Below are positions 25,977 to 33,749 of a stretch of 52,312 nucleotides of DNA, piece by piece. The translations under genes were made by a program, and so were the position numbers. The notes under the pieces are model-generated. The model did not search any database, was not told where the DNA came from, and saw nothing but the letters and a program-made list of their open reading frames with translations. Source of the stretch: a candidate division TA06 bacterium (lineage in GTDB: Bacteria > Hydrothermota > DG-26 > E44-bin18); NCBI GenBank assembly GCA_004376575.1, contig SOJN01000049.1, positions 1 to 52,312 on the forward strand, given 5' to 3'. Positions within the stretch are counted from its first letter, which is position 1; every line of letters begins with the position of its first letter.

Positions 25977-26219
25977 ATGAAGTCAGAGATCGTACCGGAT
26001 GCAGAGCTAGATTGTGTCGGTCTCTACTGCCCGATGCCAATCGCTATGACGAAAGAAGAGATAGAGAAGATTGAGGTGGGTCAAATACTCAAAGTGGAAG
26101 CTGACGACCCTGCAGCAGAAGAAGACATTAAACGATGGGCAAAGAGAACCGGGCACGAGATCTTGAAATCTGAGAAACATGGTACGATATTGACCTTCTT
26201 CATAAGAAGAATCAAATGA
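25977..26219 (+). CDS. tusA: TusA/SirA-family sulfur carrier
   Basis: An 80-residue TusA-type protein. Cys18 lies in the invariant CPMP motif (GLYCPMPIAMTKEEI) and carries a persulfide in characterised members; an extra Cys13 is present (LDCVGLYC). The ILKVEADDPAAEEDIKRWAK segment is typical. The ATG at 25977 has GGGAG at 8 bp, so the TTG at 25971 is not needed. It lies between the Nfu gene and a DsrE-family gene, the classic partner in sulfur-relay pathways. Here the partner acceptor may be the IscU at 27774. Confidence 0.85.
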   Translation: MKSEIVPDAELDCVGLYCPMPIAMTKEEIEKIEVGQILKVEADDPAAEEDIKRWAKRTGHEILKSEKHGTILTFFIRRIK

Positions 26220-26229
26220 GGAGGAGCAG

Positions 26230-26589
26230 ATGAACAAGATACTCTATGTGCAAAGCAGTGGCCTGGACACACCAGAACGGTTGTATGCGCCGTTCATGCT
26301 CGCGACGGCAGCGGCCGCTATGAACATAGATGCGGCCATCTATTTCTTGATAAAGGGCGTGACGGTCGTCAAAAAGGGTGAGGCAGAAAAGATCAAGATC
26401 GGCGACTTTCCGAACCTCAAGGAGGTCATGGAGCAGGCCACATCCGCGGGTGTGAAGTTGTATGTATGTGAACAGACCACACAGCTCCTTGGGATCTCGA
26501 GGGGTGATTTCATTCCCGAGGCAAAGATCGTTGGGGCCGCGACGCTGAACGACCTGGCGCTCGATGCCGGTGCCGTTCTCAACTTCTAG
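26230..26589 (+). CDS. DsrE-family sulfur-transfer protein
   Basis: A 119-residue DsrE/DsrF-like protein. Features are ILYVQSSGLDTPERLYAPF (first strand and loop), the AAAMNIDAAIYFLIKGV middle, and a conserved cysteine in KLYVCEQTTQLLGIS that would carry the persulfide. It ends with ATLNDLALDAGAVLNF. The family forms oligomers that exchange sulfur with TusA, whose gene is 10 bp upstream. A GAGGAGGAG ribosome site precedes the ATG. Confidence 0.8.
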   Translation: MNKILYVQSSGLDTPERLYAPFMLATAAAAMNIDAAIYFLIKGVTVVKKGEAEKIKIGDFPNLKEVMEQATSAGVKLYVCEQTTQLLGISRGDFIPEAKIVGAATLNDLALDAGAVLNF

Positions 26590-26600
26590 AGGTGGAATCT

Positions 26601-27755
26601 GTGAAGAGGATATTTTTGGACCACGCATCGGCGATGCCAGTTGATCCCAGGGTATCTGAGTTTGCTGAACGGTATCTTAGAGCTAACTTCGGAAATCCTT
26701 CATCCCTCCATTCAGTAGGATTAGAGGCAAAAACGGCTATCGAAGACGCAAGGAAGAAAATCGCAGAGCTAATAAACGCAGGGAATGAGAACTGTATTGT
26801 CTTTACCAGCGGCGCAACTGAATCAAACAACCTGGCTATCAAGGGAACAGCGCTCAGGAATATATCAAAAGGTAAGGAGATTGCGGCAAGCGCTATAGAA
26901 CATATGTCAGTCCTCAATCCTATGAAAGAGCTTCAGAAAAACGGGTTCAAACTGACCATCATACCGGTTGACTCAACTGGTATCATCGACACAGAGGAAC
27001 TTGGCCGCATTTTGACCAAAAATACCACCGTTACTTCCATAATGTATGCGAACAACGAAATAGGAACAATCGAACCTGTCAAGGAGATAAGTGAGGTAGT
27101 CCATGAGAAGGGGTTGTATCTGCATGTGGATGCAACAGCCGCGGCAGGCCGCATAGCCATAGATGTGCAGAGCGATGGGATAGACCTGTTAACACTGTCC
27201 TCCAACGATATGGGTGGGCCCCAAGGCGCTGGTGTCTTGTATATGAAACCCGGTGTAAGGCTCCAGCCAATCCTACCGGGAGGCGGACAGGAGCGGGGAC
27301 TCAGGTCTGGGACAGAGAACTTATTCACCATTGCTGGAATGGGAGAAGCGGCAAGGATAGCAAAAGACCAAATGGACGAGGAAAGCAAGAGGCTCAAGGA
27401 GATAAGGGATGAACTGATCGACGAGATATTCAATATTGACGAATCTTATCTCACGGGTCATAATACTCAGAGGCTTCCCCACCATGCCAGTTTCCGGTTT
27501 AGCCGTATTGAAGGTGAGAGTATCGTGTTGAATATGGATACGATGTACAACATACAAGTTTCCACCGGTTCAGCCTGCTCTTCGAAAACCCTGGAACCAT
27601 CACATGTTCTGCTGGCAATAGGTCTGAAGCACGAAGAAGCACATGGGTCAATGGTCCTGACCCTGGGGCCGTCAAATAAAGCTGAAGAAACACCAGTGAT
27701 AGCAAAGGCTGTCAAAGAGACTGTTGAGAGGTTGAGAAAACTTTCACCACTGTGA
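26601..27755 (+). CDS. iscS: IscS/NifS-like protein lacking the PLP-binding lysine
   Basis: About 384 residues of the class V aminotransferase (cysteine desulfurase) fold. I take GTG 26601; GTG 26592 adds three residues, and numbering below counts from it. The family's TSGATESNNLAI, His104 (EHMSVLNP), MYANNEIGTIEP and VDATAAAG segments are present, and the catalytic cysteine is Cys329 in STGSACSSK. Where active enzymes have SxHK, this one reads SSNDMGGPQG: Asp206 replaces the lysine that forms the Schiff base with PLP. The same change was reported for Archaeoglobus fulgidus IscS, which works with IscU but lacks desulfurase activity. The IscU gene follows by 18 bp. Confidence 0.8.
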   Translation: MKRIFLDHASAMPVDPRVSEFAERYLRANFGNPSSLHSVGLEAKTAIEDARKKIAELINAGNENCIVFTSGATESNNLAIKGTALRNISKGKEIAASAIEHMSVLNPMKELQKNGFKLTIIPVDSTGIIDTEELGRILTKNTTVTSIMYANNEIGTIEPVKEISEVVHEKGLYLHVDATAAAGRIAIDVQSDGIDLLTLSSNDMGGPQGAGVLYMKPGVRLQPILPGGGQERGLRSGTENLFTIAGMGEAARIAKDQMDEESKRLKEIRDELIDEIFNIDESYLTGHNTQRLPHHASFRFSRIEGESIVLNMDTMYNIQVSTGSACSSKTLEPSHVLLAIGLKHEEAHGSMVLTLGPSNKAEETPVIAKAVKETVERLRKLSPL

Positions 27756-27773
27756 AAAACGGGGGTAACCCAC

Positions 27774-28163
27774 ATGGCAAACGTAGGCTACAGTGAGAAA
27801 GTGATGGAACATTTCATGAGCCCAAAAAATGTGGGTACCCTAGAAAATCCTGACGGCTACGGGAAAGTGGGCAATCCTGTGTGCGGGGACCTGATGGAGA
27901 TGTTCATCAGAGTAGAGGACGATATTATCACCGACATAAAGTTCAGAACGTTCGGCTGCGGTTCAGCTATCGCAACGAGCAGCATGGTTACAGAAATGGC
28001 AAAAGGGATGCATGTCGATAAGGCTTTGAAAATAACACGTAACGATGTGGCTTGCGAGCTCGATGGTCTCCCTCCGCAGAAGATGCATTGTTCCAACCTG
28101 GCCGCCGACGCTCTTCACGAGGCAATCAGGGATTATCAGCGAAAGAAAGCAGGCCCGAAATGA
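27774..28163 (+). CDS. iscU: IscU-type Fe-S cluster scaffold
   Basis: A 129-residue IscU/NifU N-domain scaffold. The three cluster cysteines are Cys37 (GNPVCGD), Cys62 (FGCGSAIA) and Cys106 (KMHCSNLA), with Asp39 at the position that controls cluster release. It lies directly after the lysine-less IscS and overlaps the superoxide reductase gene by 4 bp (ATGA). In this neighbourhood TusA and DsrE could supply sulfur. Confidence 0.9.
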   Translation: MANVGYSEKVMEHFMSPKNVGTLENPDGYGKVGNPVCGDLMEMFIRVEDDIITDIKFRTFGCGSAIATSSMVTEMAKGMHVDKALKITRNDVACELDGLPPQKMHCSNLAADALHEAIRDYQRKKAGPK

Positions 28164-28540
28164 CTGAGCGATTGCAGGTCTACAAGTGCAATGTCTGTGG
28201 CAATATTGTGGAGGTGTTGCACACGGGGGTTGGAGAACTGGTCTGCTGTGGACAGCCAATGGAACTCCATCAAGAAAAGGCAGACGATGTCGGAGAGGAA
28301 AAGCACGTTCCAGTGGCCGAGACGACAGAAGGTGTCGTAAGGGTCAAAGTTGGCACTATTCCTCATCCAATGGAGGAAGAGCACTACATTGAGTGGATTG
28401 AACTGATAGCGGACGGGAAAGTCTATCGTCACTTTTTGAAGCTGGGATCTGCGGCCGAAGCAGTATTTGCAATACACACGGACAGCACTACGGCAAGGGA
28501 GTATCGCAGTGTCCACGGTTTGTGGAAGTCAACGAGTTGA
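28160..28540 (+). CDS. dfx: Desulfoferrodoxin with the active-site cysteine replaced by arginine
   Basis: A 126-residue desulfoferrodoxin-type superoxide reductase. The desulforedoxin domain cysteines Cys10, Cys13, Cys29 and Cys30 (CNVC ... VCC) are intact. Center II ligands His49 (EKHVP, with Glu47 and Lys48), His69, His75 and His119 are present, but the cysteine ligand position 116 reads Arg ([11 protein letters not shown]). The homologue at 40400-40774 has CNLHGLW there. Without the axial thiolate the enzyme should lose normal SOR catalysis. It overlaps iscU by ATGA and is followed by a broken rubrerythrin. Confidence 0.85.
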   Translation: MTERLQVYKCNVCGNIVEVLHTGVGELVCCGQPMELHQEKADDVGEEKHVPVAETTEGVVRVKVGTIPHPMEEEHYIEWIELIADGKVYRHFLKLGSAAEAVFAIHTDSTTAREYRSVHGLWKSTS

Positions 28541-28548
28541 AAGGAAGC

Positions 28549-29086
28549 TAGACCCAAAACAATCTCCTGGCCGCCTTCGCAGGAGAATCGCAGGCTCGCA
28601 ACAGGTATAGCTACTTTCCCAGCCAGGCAAGAAAAGAAGGATACGAGCAGATAGCTGCCATATTTCAGGAGACGGCTGACAACGAGAAGGAGCACGCTAA
28701 GCGGGAATTCAAGTTTCTACAGGGGGGAGGTAGCGATATCTGCCTCATTCCCAGCAGGTGTGATTGGTGACACAAAAGCCAATCTCAAGGCGGCGGCTGC
28801 TGGTGAGAACTATGAATGGACCGAAATGTACCCTACATTCGCTAAGGTTGCCCGTGAAGAGGGGTTTATTTTCGTATCCATAGCGAAGGCTGAGGAAGCA
28901 CACGAAACACGATACTTGACACTCCCTAAGAATATCCAGGGAAGCAGGGTGTTTAAGCGAGACGAGGTCGTGAAGTGGAAATGTCCAAATTCCGGCTACA
29001 TCCACGAGGGATCCGAACCGCCCAGGGAATGTCCAGCTTGTGCTCACCCTCAATCCTATTTTGAGCTCTGGTGTGCAAATTACTGA
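28549..29086 (+). pseudogene. rbr: Rubrerythrin pseudogene
   Basis: Translation matches the intact rubrerythrin at 41447-42019 piecewise: [16 protein letters not shown] and NEKEHAKREFKFLQGG in one frame, then a frameshift near 28725-28755, then AAAAGENYEWTEMYPTFAKV in another. There is no start codon for the first part. About five residues are missing after AREEGF relative to the intact copy. The first rubredoxin cysteine pair reads CPNS instead of CxxC, while CPACAHP remains. It is clearly inactivated; only the second ORF (28760-29086) remains open. Confidence 0.8.
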
Positions 29087-29255
29087 CTCGACATCCCCAG
29101 ACGAAGACCATGAACATAGGCAGATTGTAGCAATTTGGGCTGGCCTTCAAGGTTAGCATAAGGTACTATCTGAGAACTATAAAAGGGTGGTGTGAAGAAG
29201 GGGCGTCTGTTCAAAGATACCTAGGAACTAAGGGAGAAAACAGAGACAGCGAAAC

Positions 29256-30290
29256 ATGAGAGTTCTCTGGATGAAGAAGGAACACCTGAGAGTGTTCCTC
29301 AAAGCCTCAAAACAATTCGGTGAGCTGTGGGGTCCAGTCCAAAAAGGTAAAGTACATGTTTACGACAAGATAGATGACTTCTCTGAGTTGATTCTCGAGC
29401 CCACAAAAACTGTTCTATCTATCAAGAAGCTTGTCCATCCTCCAGAATTCAACATGTTCAGATATGACGGAGAGAGTTACGAGGCCGAGCTTGAGAATAT
29501 GCCCAGGAAGGTTGTATACGGCGTTCCCCCGTGTGACATCCACGGACTGCTCATCCTGGATGACTTGTTCACCAGATACTATCCAGACCCGTACTACATC
29601 AAGAGAAGAGAGCGGACTGCTATCCTGGGTGTTTCGTTCTGTACCCCCACCGAAGGGTGCCTGTGCAAGTCCATGGGCACAGATGTTGTAGAAGAAGGAT
29701 TTGACCTGTTCTTCAGCGACCTTAAAGATTTCTACCTCGTCTGGGTGGGCTCAAGCCTGGGCGATGACATGGTTAGAGCCGAACCCGACCTGTTTAACGA
29801 TAATATCACCCGCAAACACACGGATAAATTTATAGAATGCAAGACTGAACGCGACGAGAAATTCACCAGAGGCATCGACATGACAGTGATACCGGACCTC
29901 ATGGAGTTGAGTTACGACATCCCGTTGTGGAATGAACTGGGGGAAAGGTGTCTTGAATGTGGTGCCTGCACAGTGGTCTGTCCAACCTGTAATTGCTACA
30001 ACATTGTTGACGAACCCTCTATTTCTGGATCCAAAGGTGACAGGAGAAGGTACTGGGACTGCTGTATTTACACAGAGTACTCACTCGTTGCTGGGGGCCA
30101 TAACTTCAGAAGAACGCGGGGGGAGAGGCTCAGGCTATGGTATAGTCATAAACTCAAGTCGTTTGGCTACTCTGAAAAGCCAGCCTGTGTTGGATGTGGC
30201 AGGTGTATTGATACCTGTCCTGTGGACATCAATGTGCTCGTGGTAGCCAGAGCTTTACTGGGTAAAAAGGAGCACAAAGGAAAATCATGA
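29256..30290 (+). CDS. hydB: Group 3b [NiFe] hydrogenase (sulfhydrogenase) subunit beta
   Basis: A 344-residue iron-sulfur electron-transfer subunit. The C-terminal third has two ferredoxin-type [4Fe-4S] motifs, CLECGACTVVCPTCNC and CVGCGRCIDTCPVD. The N-terminal domain contains VVYGVPPCDIHGLLILDD and GVSFCTPTEGCLCKSMG, with cysteines likely to bind a further cluster. This matches the HydB/AsrA family (subunit beta of Pyrococcus sulfhydrogenase). It passes electrons between the HydD clusters and the flavin subunit HydG. It is the first gene of the hydBGDA operon and overlaps hydG by ATGA. Confidence 0.85.
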   Translation: MRVLWMKKEHLRVFLKASKQFGELWGPVQKGKVHVYDKIDDFSELILEPTKTVLSIKKLVHPPEFNMFRYDGESYEAELENMPRKVVYGVPPCDIHGLLILDDLFTRYYPDPYYIKRRERTAILGVSFCTPTEGCLCKSMGTDVVEEGFDLFFSDLKDFYLVWVGSSLGDDMVRAEPDLFNDNITRKHTDKFIECKTERDEKFTRGIDMTVIPDLMELSYDIPLWNELGERCLECGACTVVCPTCNCYNIVDEPSISGSKGDRRRYWDCCIYTEYSLVAGGHNFRRTRGERLRLWYSHKLKSFGYSEKPACVGCGRCIDTCPVDINVLVVARALLGKKEHKGKS

Positions 30291-31138
30291 ATCAGGAGTC
30301 TCGCCAGGAAAATCCTTTCACGCTGGAACCTGCGAGGATAGTGAGAAAGCATAACCTATCTCGTGACGTCAGGTTCTTTCAGATAAGGTTTGCGGACATG
30401 GAAAAGGCACTCTCAACGAAATACCTTCCCGGGCAATTTATGATGCTCTCCATTGCGGGAACTGGAGAGGCCCCCTTCTCCATATCTTCCACGCCTTCAA
30501 GGCCGGGTCTGCTCGAGTTTTGTATCAGAGAAGTAGGAGAAGTCACCAGGGCGCTATTTCGATTGAAAGAGAATTCCCTGGTAGGAATAAGAGGACCTTA
30601 TGGAAACGGTTTTCCACTCGATGAGATCAAAGGACAGAACCTCATAATTGCTGTAGGAGGTCTTGGAGTTGCTCCGCTGCGCTCTCTTTTGCTCTATGCT
30701 TTAGACAACAGGGATGATTTCGGCGATGTGTATCTTCTCCACGGTGCCAGGACCCCGTCAGATATGCTCTTCAGAGACGAGTTTCTTGAGCTGAGAGAAC
30801 GGGAAGACCTTCACTGTCTCCTGGCAGTTGATGATGACCCCACTGGTGATTGGCCCTGTCATGTTGCAAAGCTCACTCAACTCTTCAAGTATGTCAAGAA
30901 TATTGATGTTGCCAATGCCTATGCAGCAGTGTGTGGACCTCCTGTAATGTACAAATCTGTGATCGAGAAACTCGTGCGCCTTGGTATTCAAAAGCCTCAG
31001 ATTCTCATAACCCTCGAGCGCCGCATGAGATGTGGTATCGGTAAGTGCGGACACTGTGTTGTGGGTAATACCTATACCTGCATAGACGGTCCGGTCTTCA
31101 CATACTGGGATGTGATAAATATGAGAGGATTGGTTTGA
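30287..31138 (+). CDS. hydG: Group 3b [NiFe] hydrogenase subunit gamma (FAD/NAD(P)-binding)
   Basis: A 283-residue ferredoxin-NADP reductase-type protein. The FAD motif is PFSISSTPSRPG with YLPGQFMML before it; the NAD(P) domain starts at IIAVGGLGVAPLRSLLL. The C-terminal [2Fe-2S] motif is CGIGKCGHCVVGNTYTC. It exchanges electrons between NAD(P)H and HydB. The order and spacing (4-bp overlap with hydB, 5-bp gap to hydD) fit a single operon. Confidence 0.9.
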   Translation: MNQESRQENPFTLEPARIVRKHNLSRDVRFFQIRFADMEKALSTKYLPGQFMMLSIAGTGEAPFSISSTPSRPGLLEFCIREVGEVTRALFRLKENSLVGIRGPYGNGFPLDEIKGQNLIIAVGGLGVAPLRSLLLYALDNRDDFGDVYLLHGARTPSDMLFRDEFLELREREDLHCLLAVDDDPTGDWPCHVAKLTQLFKYVKNIDVANAYAAVCGPPVMYKSVIEKLVRLGIQKPQILITLERRMRCGIGKCGHCVVGNTYTCIDGPVFTYWDVINMRGLV

Positions 31139-31143
31139 GATAG

Positions 31144-31926
31144 ATGGAAAAGAAGAAAATAGGGATATACAGTTATACAGGCTGCTCAGGAGAACAGTTT
31201 GTCATCCTGGAATGCGGCGCCGAACTATTCGAGCTTTGTGATCGGGCGGAAATCAAATCATTCCCCATGGCCCAGAGCAATAACGAATATACCACACTGG
31301 ATATAGCCTTCTTGGAAGGTTCAATCACAACTAAGAAGCAAAAAAAGGAATTAGCGCAGGTAAGATCACGTTCAAAGCTCCTGGTTGCCATGGGTACCTG
31401 CGCCTGCTTCGGGGGAATTCAGTCGATGAGACTGGGTGAGGGGGAATGGAAAAAGCGGTTCCAGAAGGTATACGGCGATGATGGCAAGTCGTTCAGGACT
31501 ATGGAGCCCTTTGAATCAAAACCGTGCGACGCTTTTGTAAAGATAGACTACTACATTCCAGGTTGTCCTATGGACAAAAAACAATTCCTTCATAGCGTGG
31601 CCCGTATGCTCAACGGCAACTCCCCGTATCTTTACCAGTTTCCCGTCTGCGCGGAGTGCAAGTGGAAAGAAAACGACTGCCTTCTCCTCAGGGGCTTACC
31701 CTGTCTTGGGCCGCTCACCAGGGGAGGTTGCGGCGCTGCTTGCCCATCTTACAATCTCCCATGCGTCGGATGCTGGGGACCTGCAGAAGTACCGAATGTC
31801 CCTTCTCAATATGAATTGCTGGTAGAAAAGGGATATGGCCCTCAAGAGATTCAGCAAAAATTCAGGAAATTCGGCGGTGCTCCTATGGTGGAGCGTCTCA
31901 AGAAAATAATGGAACACATGGAATGA
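31144..31926 (+). CDS. hydD: Group 3b [NiFe] hydrogenase small subunit (delta)
   Basis: A 260-residue small subunit of the cytosolic [NiFe] hydrogenase. The proximal cluster ligands are seen in YTGCSGEQ, MGTCACFGG and YYIPGCPMD; further cysteines (PVCAECKWKENDC, LPCLGP, GGCGAACPSYNLPCVGCWG) supply the medial and distal clusters. There is no Tat signal, consistent with group 3 enzymes in the cytoplasm. It overlaps hydA by ATGA. Confidence 0.9.
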   Translation: MEKKKIGIYSYTGCSGEQFVILECGAELFELCDRAEIKSFPMAQSNNEYTTLDIAFLEGSITTKKQKKELAQVRSRSKLLVAMGTCACFGGIQSMRLGEGEWKKRFQKVYGDDGKSFRTMEPFESKPCDAFVKIDYYIPGCPMDKKQFLHSVARMLNGNSPYLYQFPVCAECKWKENDCLLLRGLPCLGPLTRGGCGAACPSYNLPCVGCWGPAEVPNVPSQYELLVEKGYGPQEIQQKFRKFGGAPMVERLKKIMEHME

Positions 31927-33200
31927 AACGCATATCCATCAAATCACTGGCAAGGGTAGAGGGTCACGGGGGGATTACCGTCAGGACAGAGGGCAAAAAA
32001 GTCAAGGATGTGAAAGTCCAAATCTACGAGGGTCCGAGGCTGATAGAAGAACTGGTAGTGGGTAAATCTCCCGAGGATGTTCTCAATGTCGTACCAAGAA
32101 TCTGTGGCATATGCAGTCTTTCTCATAGGTACGCTGCTCTCAGAGGATTGGAAAGAGCCTTGAGTATTGAAGTGCCCCTCAGAACGAAACTCACAAGAGA
32201 GTTCATGCTTCTTGCGGAGATTATTCAAAGCCATTCATTGCATATTTTCTTTCTGTCTCTCCCTGATTTTCTTGGGCGTGCATCAGTTATGGATATGGTG
32301 GATAACTATGGTGAGGAGATCAAGTCTGCCCTTGCCATAAAGGGTTTCGGGTACTGGGTTATGGAGACCGTGAGCGCTCGAATGATTCACGGCGAGAATC
32401 CCATACTGGGGGGGTTCGGTGCTCATCCATCTAAAAAGGCTCTTATTGGAATAAAGAAGAAGGCGGAAAAGCTGATCTCAGATGCAGAAAGGGCCGTGGA
32501 GTTGTTTGCATCCTTCAAGTATCCTTCTTACGTGGAGCGTGATACAACTCTTATGGCGCTCAATCCCCCCGATGGAAAATACGGCTTTGTAGGTGATTCG
32601 CTTCTCATTTCCACAGGCGAAGAAAGAAGTGTGGAAGAATATAAGGAAGTGATTCAGGAACGGGTAGTTCCATACTCCTTTGCCAAGAGGTCAAGGCATA
32701 ATGAGAAACCTTTCACTGTTGGGGCGATTGCAAGGATGAATCTTTTGGGCAAAAGATTGACAGGAGAGGCAGCAAAGCATTTCGAAAAGCTATACAGCAA
32801 GCGATGGATGAAAAACCCCTTTTTCAACAATTTAGCGCAGGCCATAGAGATTTTGCACTGTATCGAAGCCATCCCTGAACTGGTCGATAGGATAATGAAA
32901 CTCGAAGAGCCAGTCGTGAAGAAACCATCCAAGAATAGCGGAACAGGAACTGGAGCCATAGAAGCGCCCAGAGGCACGCTATACCATTCCTATTCCATAA
33001 ATGGTGGATCGATAACCAGTTGTGACATAGTCACTCCAACTGGCCAAAATCTGGACGATATTGAGGAATATTTGAAAACAGCAACTGAGAATCTGTTGTC
33101 CAAAGGAACGGAGGATGATCTGGAACTCAAGTTGGAGATGGTTGTAAGGGCTTTTGATCCCTGCATCAGCTGTTCTGCACATCTAGTAAGCGTGATATGA
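31923..33200 (+). CDS. hydA: Group 3b [NiFe] hydrogenase large subunit (alpha)
   Basis: A 425-residue catalytic subunit. The L1 motif RICGICSLSHRYAA gives Ni ligands Cys61 and Cys64; the L2 motif DPCISCSAH gives Cys414 and Cys417, with His420. Only five residues (LVSVI) follow the L2 histidine, the short C-terminal peptide that a maturation protease removes after nickel insertion. The protease gene overlaps the stop by 4 bp. The family oxidises or evolves H2 with NAD(P)(H), and can also reduce sulfur. Confidence 0.9.
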   Translation: MKRISIKSLARVEGHGGITVRTEGKKVKDVKVQIYEGPRLIEELVVGKSPEDVLNVVPRICGICSLSHRYAALRGLERALSIEVPLRTKLTREFMLLAEIIQSHSLHIFFLSLPDFLGRASVMDMVDNYGEEIKSALAIKGFGYWVMETVSARMIHGENPILGGFGAHPSKKALIGIKKKAEKLISDAERAVELFASFKYPSYVERDTTLMALNPPDGKYGFVGDSLLISTGEERSVEEYKEVIQERVVPYSFAKRSRHNEKPFTVGAIARMNLLGKRLTGEAAKHFEKLYSKRWMKNPFFNNLAQAIEILHCIEAIPELVDRIMKLEEPVVKKPSKNSGTGTGAIEAPRGTLYHSYSINGGSITSCDIVTPTGQNLDDIEEYLKTATENLLSKGTEDDLELKLEMVVRAFDPCISCSAHLVSVI

Positions 33201-33712
33201 CGAATATCGAGAAGAGACTAAGAGAGTTGATTCACTCCAGGGCGGTTGTGGTCATAGGTCTGGGAAATCCTGACCGAGCTGATGACGGGGTAGGTATTGA
33301 GGTTGCCCGACAGCTAAGGGGGTTAGCCCCAGAGAGAATCTTTTCAGAAACAGAGGGCCTCGAAGCGATTGTTCTACGCATTCTAGACAGAAAAGACGCT
33401 GAGGTAGGCATCTTTGTTGACGCAGTAGATTTCGGAGGGAGGCCAGGTGAGGTTCGGATCTTTTCTGATGCGAGCTTCCCTCCTTGCACCATTTCAACAC
33501 ATAAGGTACCCCTCGGGTTGCTCTCAGCCCTTCTTAGAAAGGAAGGGAAGGCAAGCTATCTCCTGGGAATTCAACCAGGTACTCTAGATTTCGATTCTGA
33601 GATTTCGGATGAAGTACATCGAAGTCTAGGGAAAATAGTAGCGATTCTCAGTCCATTCTTTGACCCACCGAGGGAAGTATGTAGTCAGCCTCAGGCGGCG
33701 GCGAAAGAATAG
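33197..33712 (+). CDS. Hydrogenase maturation endopeptidase (HycI/HyaD-like)
   Basis: A 171-residue metal-dependent peptidase. It has the N-terminal signature IGLGNPDRADDGVGIEVA, an FVDAVDFGG segment and STHKVPLGLLSALL whose histidine, with Asp and Glu residues, binds the nickel of the substrate. It removes the C-terminal LVSVI peptide from HydA, whose gene it overlaps by ATGA. The last residues (PQAAAKE) are a low-complexity tail. Confidence 0.85.
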   Translation: MTNIEKRLRELIHSRAVVVIGLGNPDRADDGVGIEVARQLRGLAPERIFSETEGLEAIVLRILDRKDAEVGIFVDAVDFGGRPGEVRIFSDASFPPCTISTHKVPLGLLSALLRKEGKASYLLGIQPGTLDFDSEISDEVHRSLGKIVAILSPFFDPPREVCSQPQAAAKE

Positions 33713-33749
33713 CCAGGAAACGAAAATCAATAAATGAGGAGGAGATATT

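Noticed and set aside
28760-29086. Short rubrerythrin as an independent small gene
   Set aside because: It lacks the N-terminal helices and one rubredoxin cysteine, and the missing part lies just upstream in another frame, so a pseudogene is the better reading.
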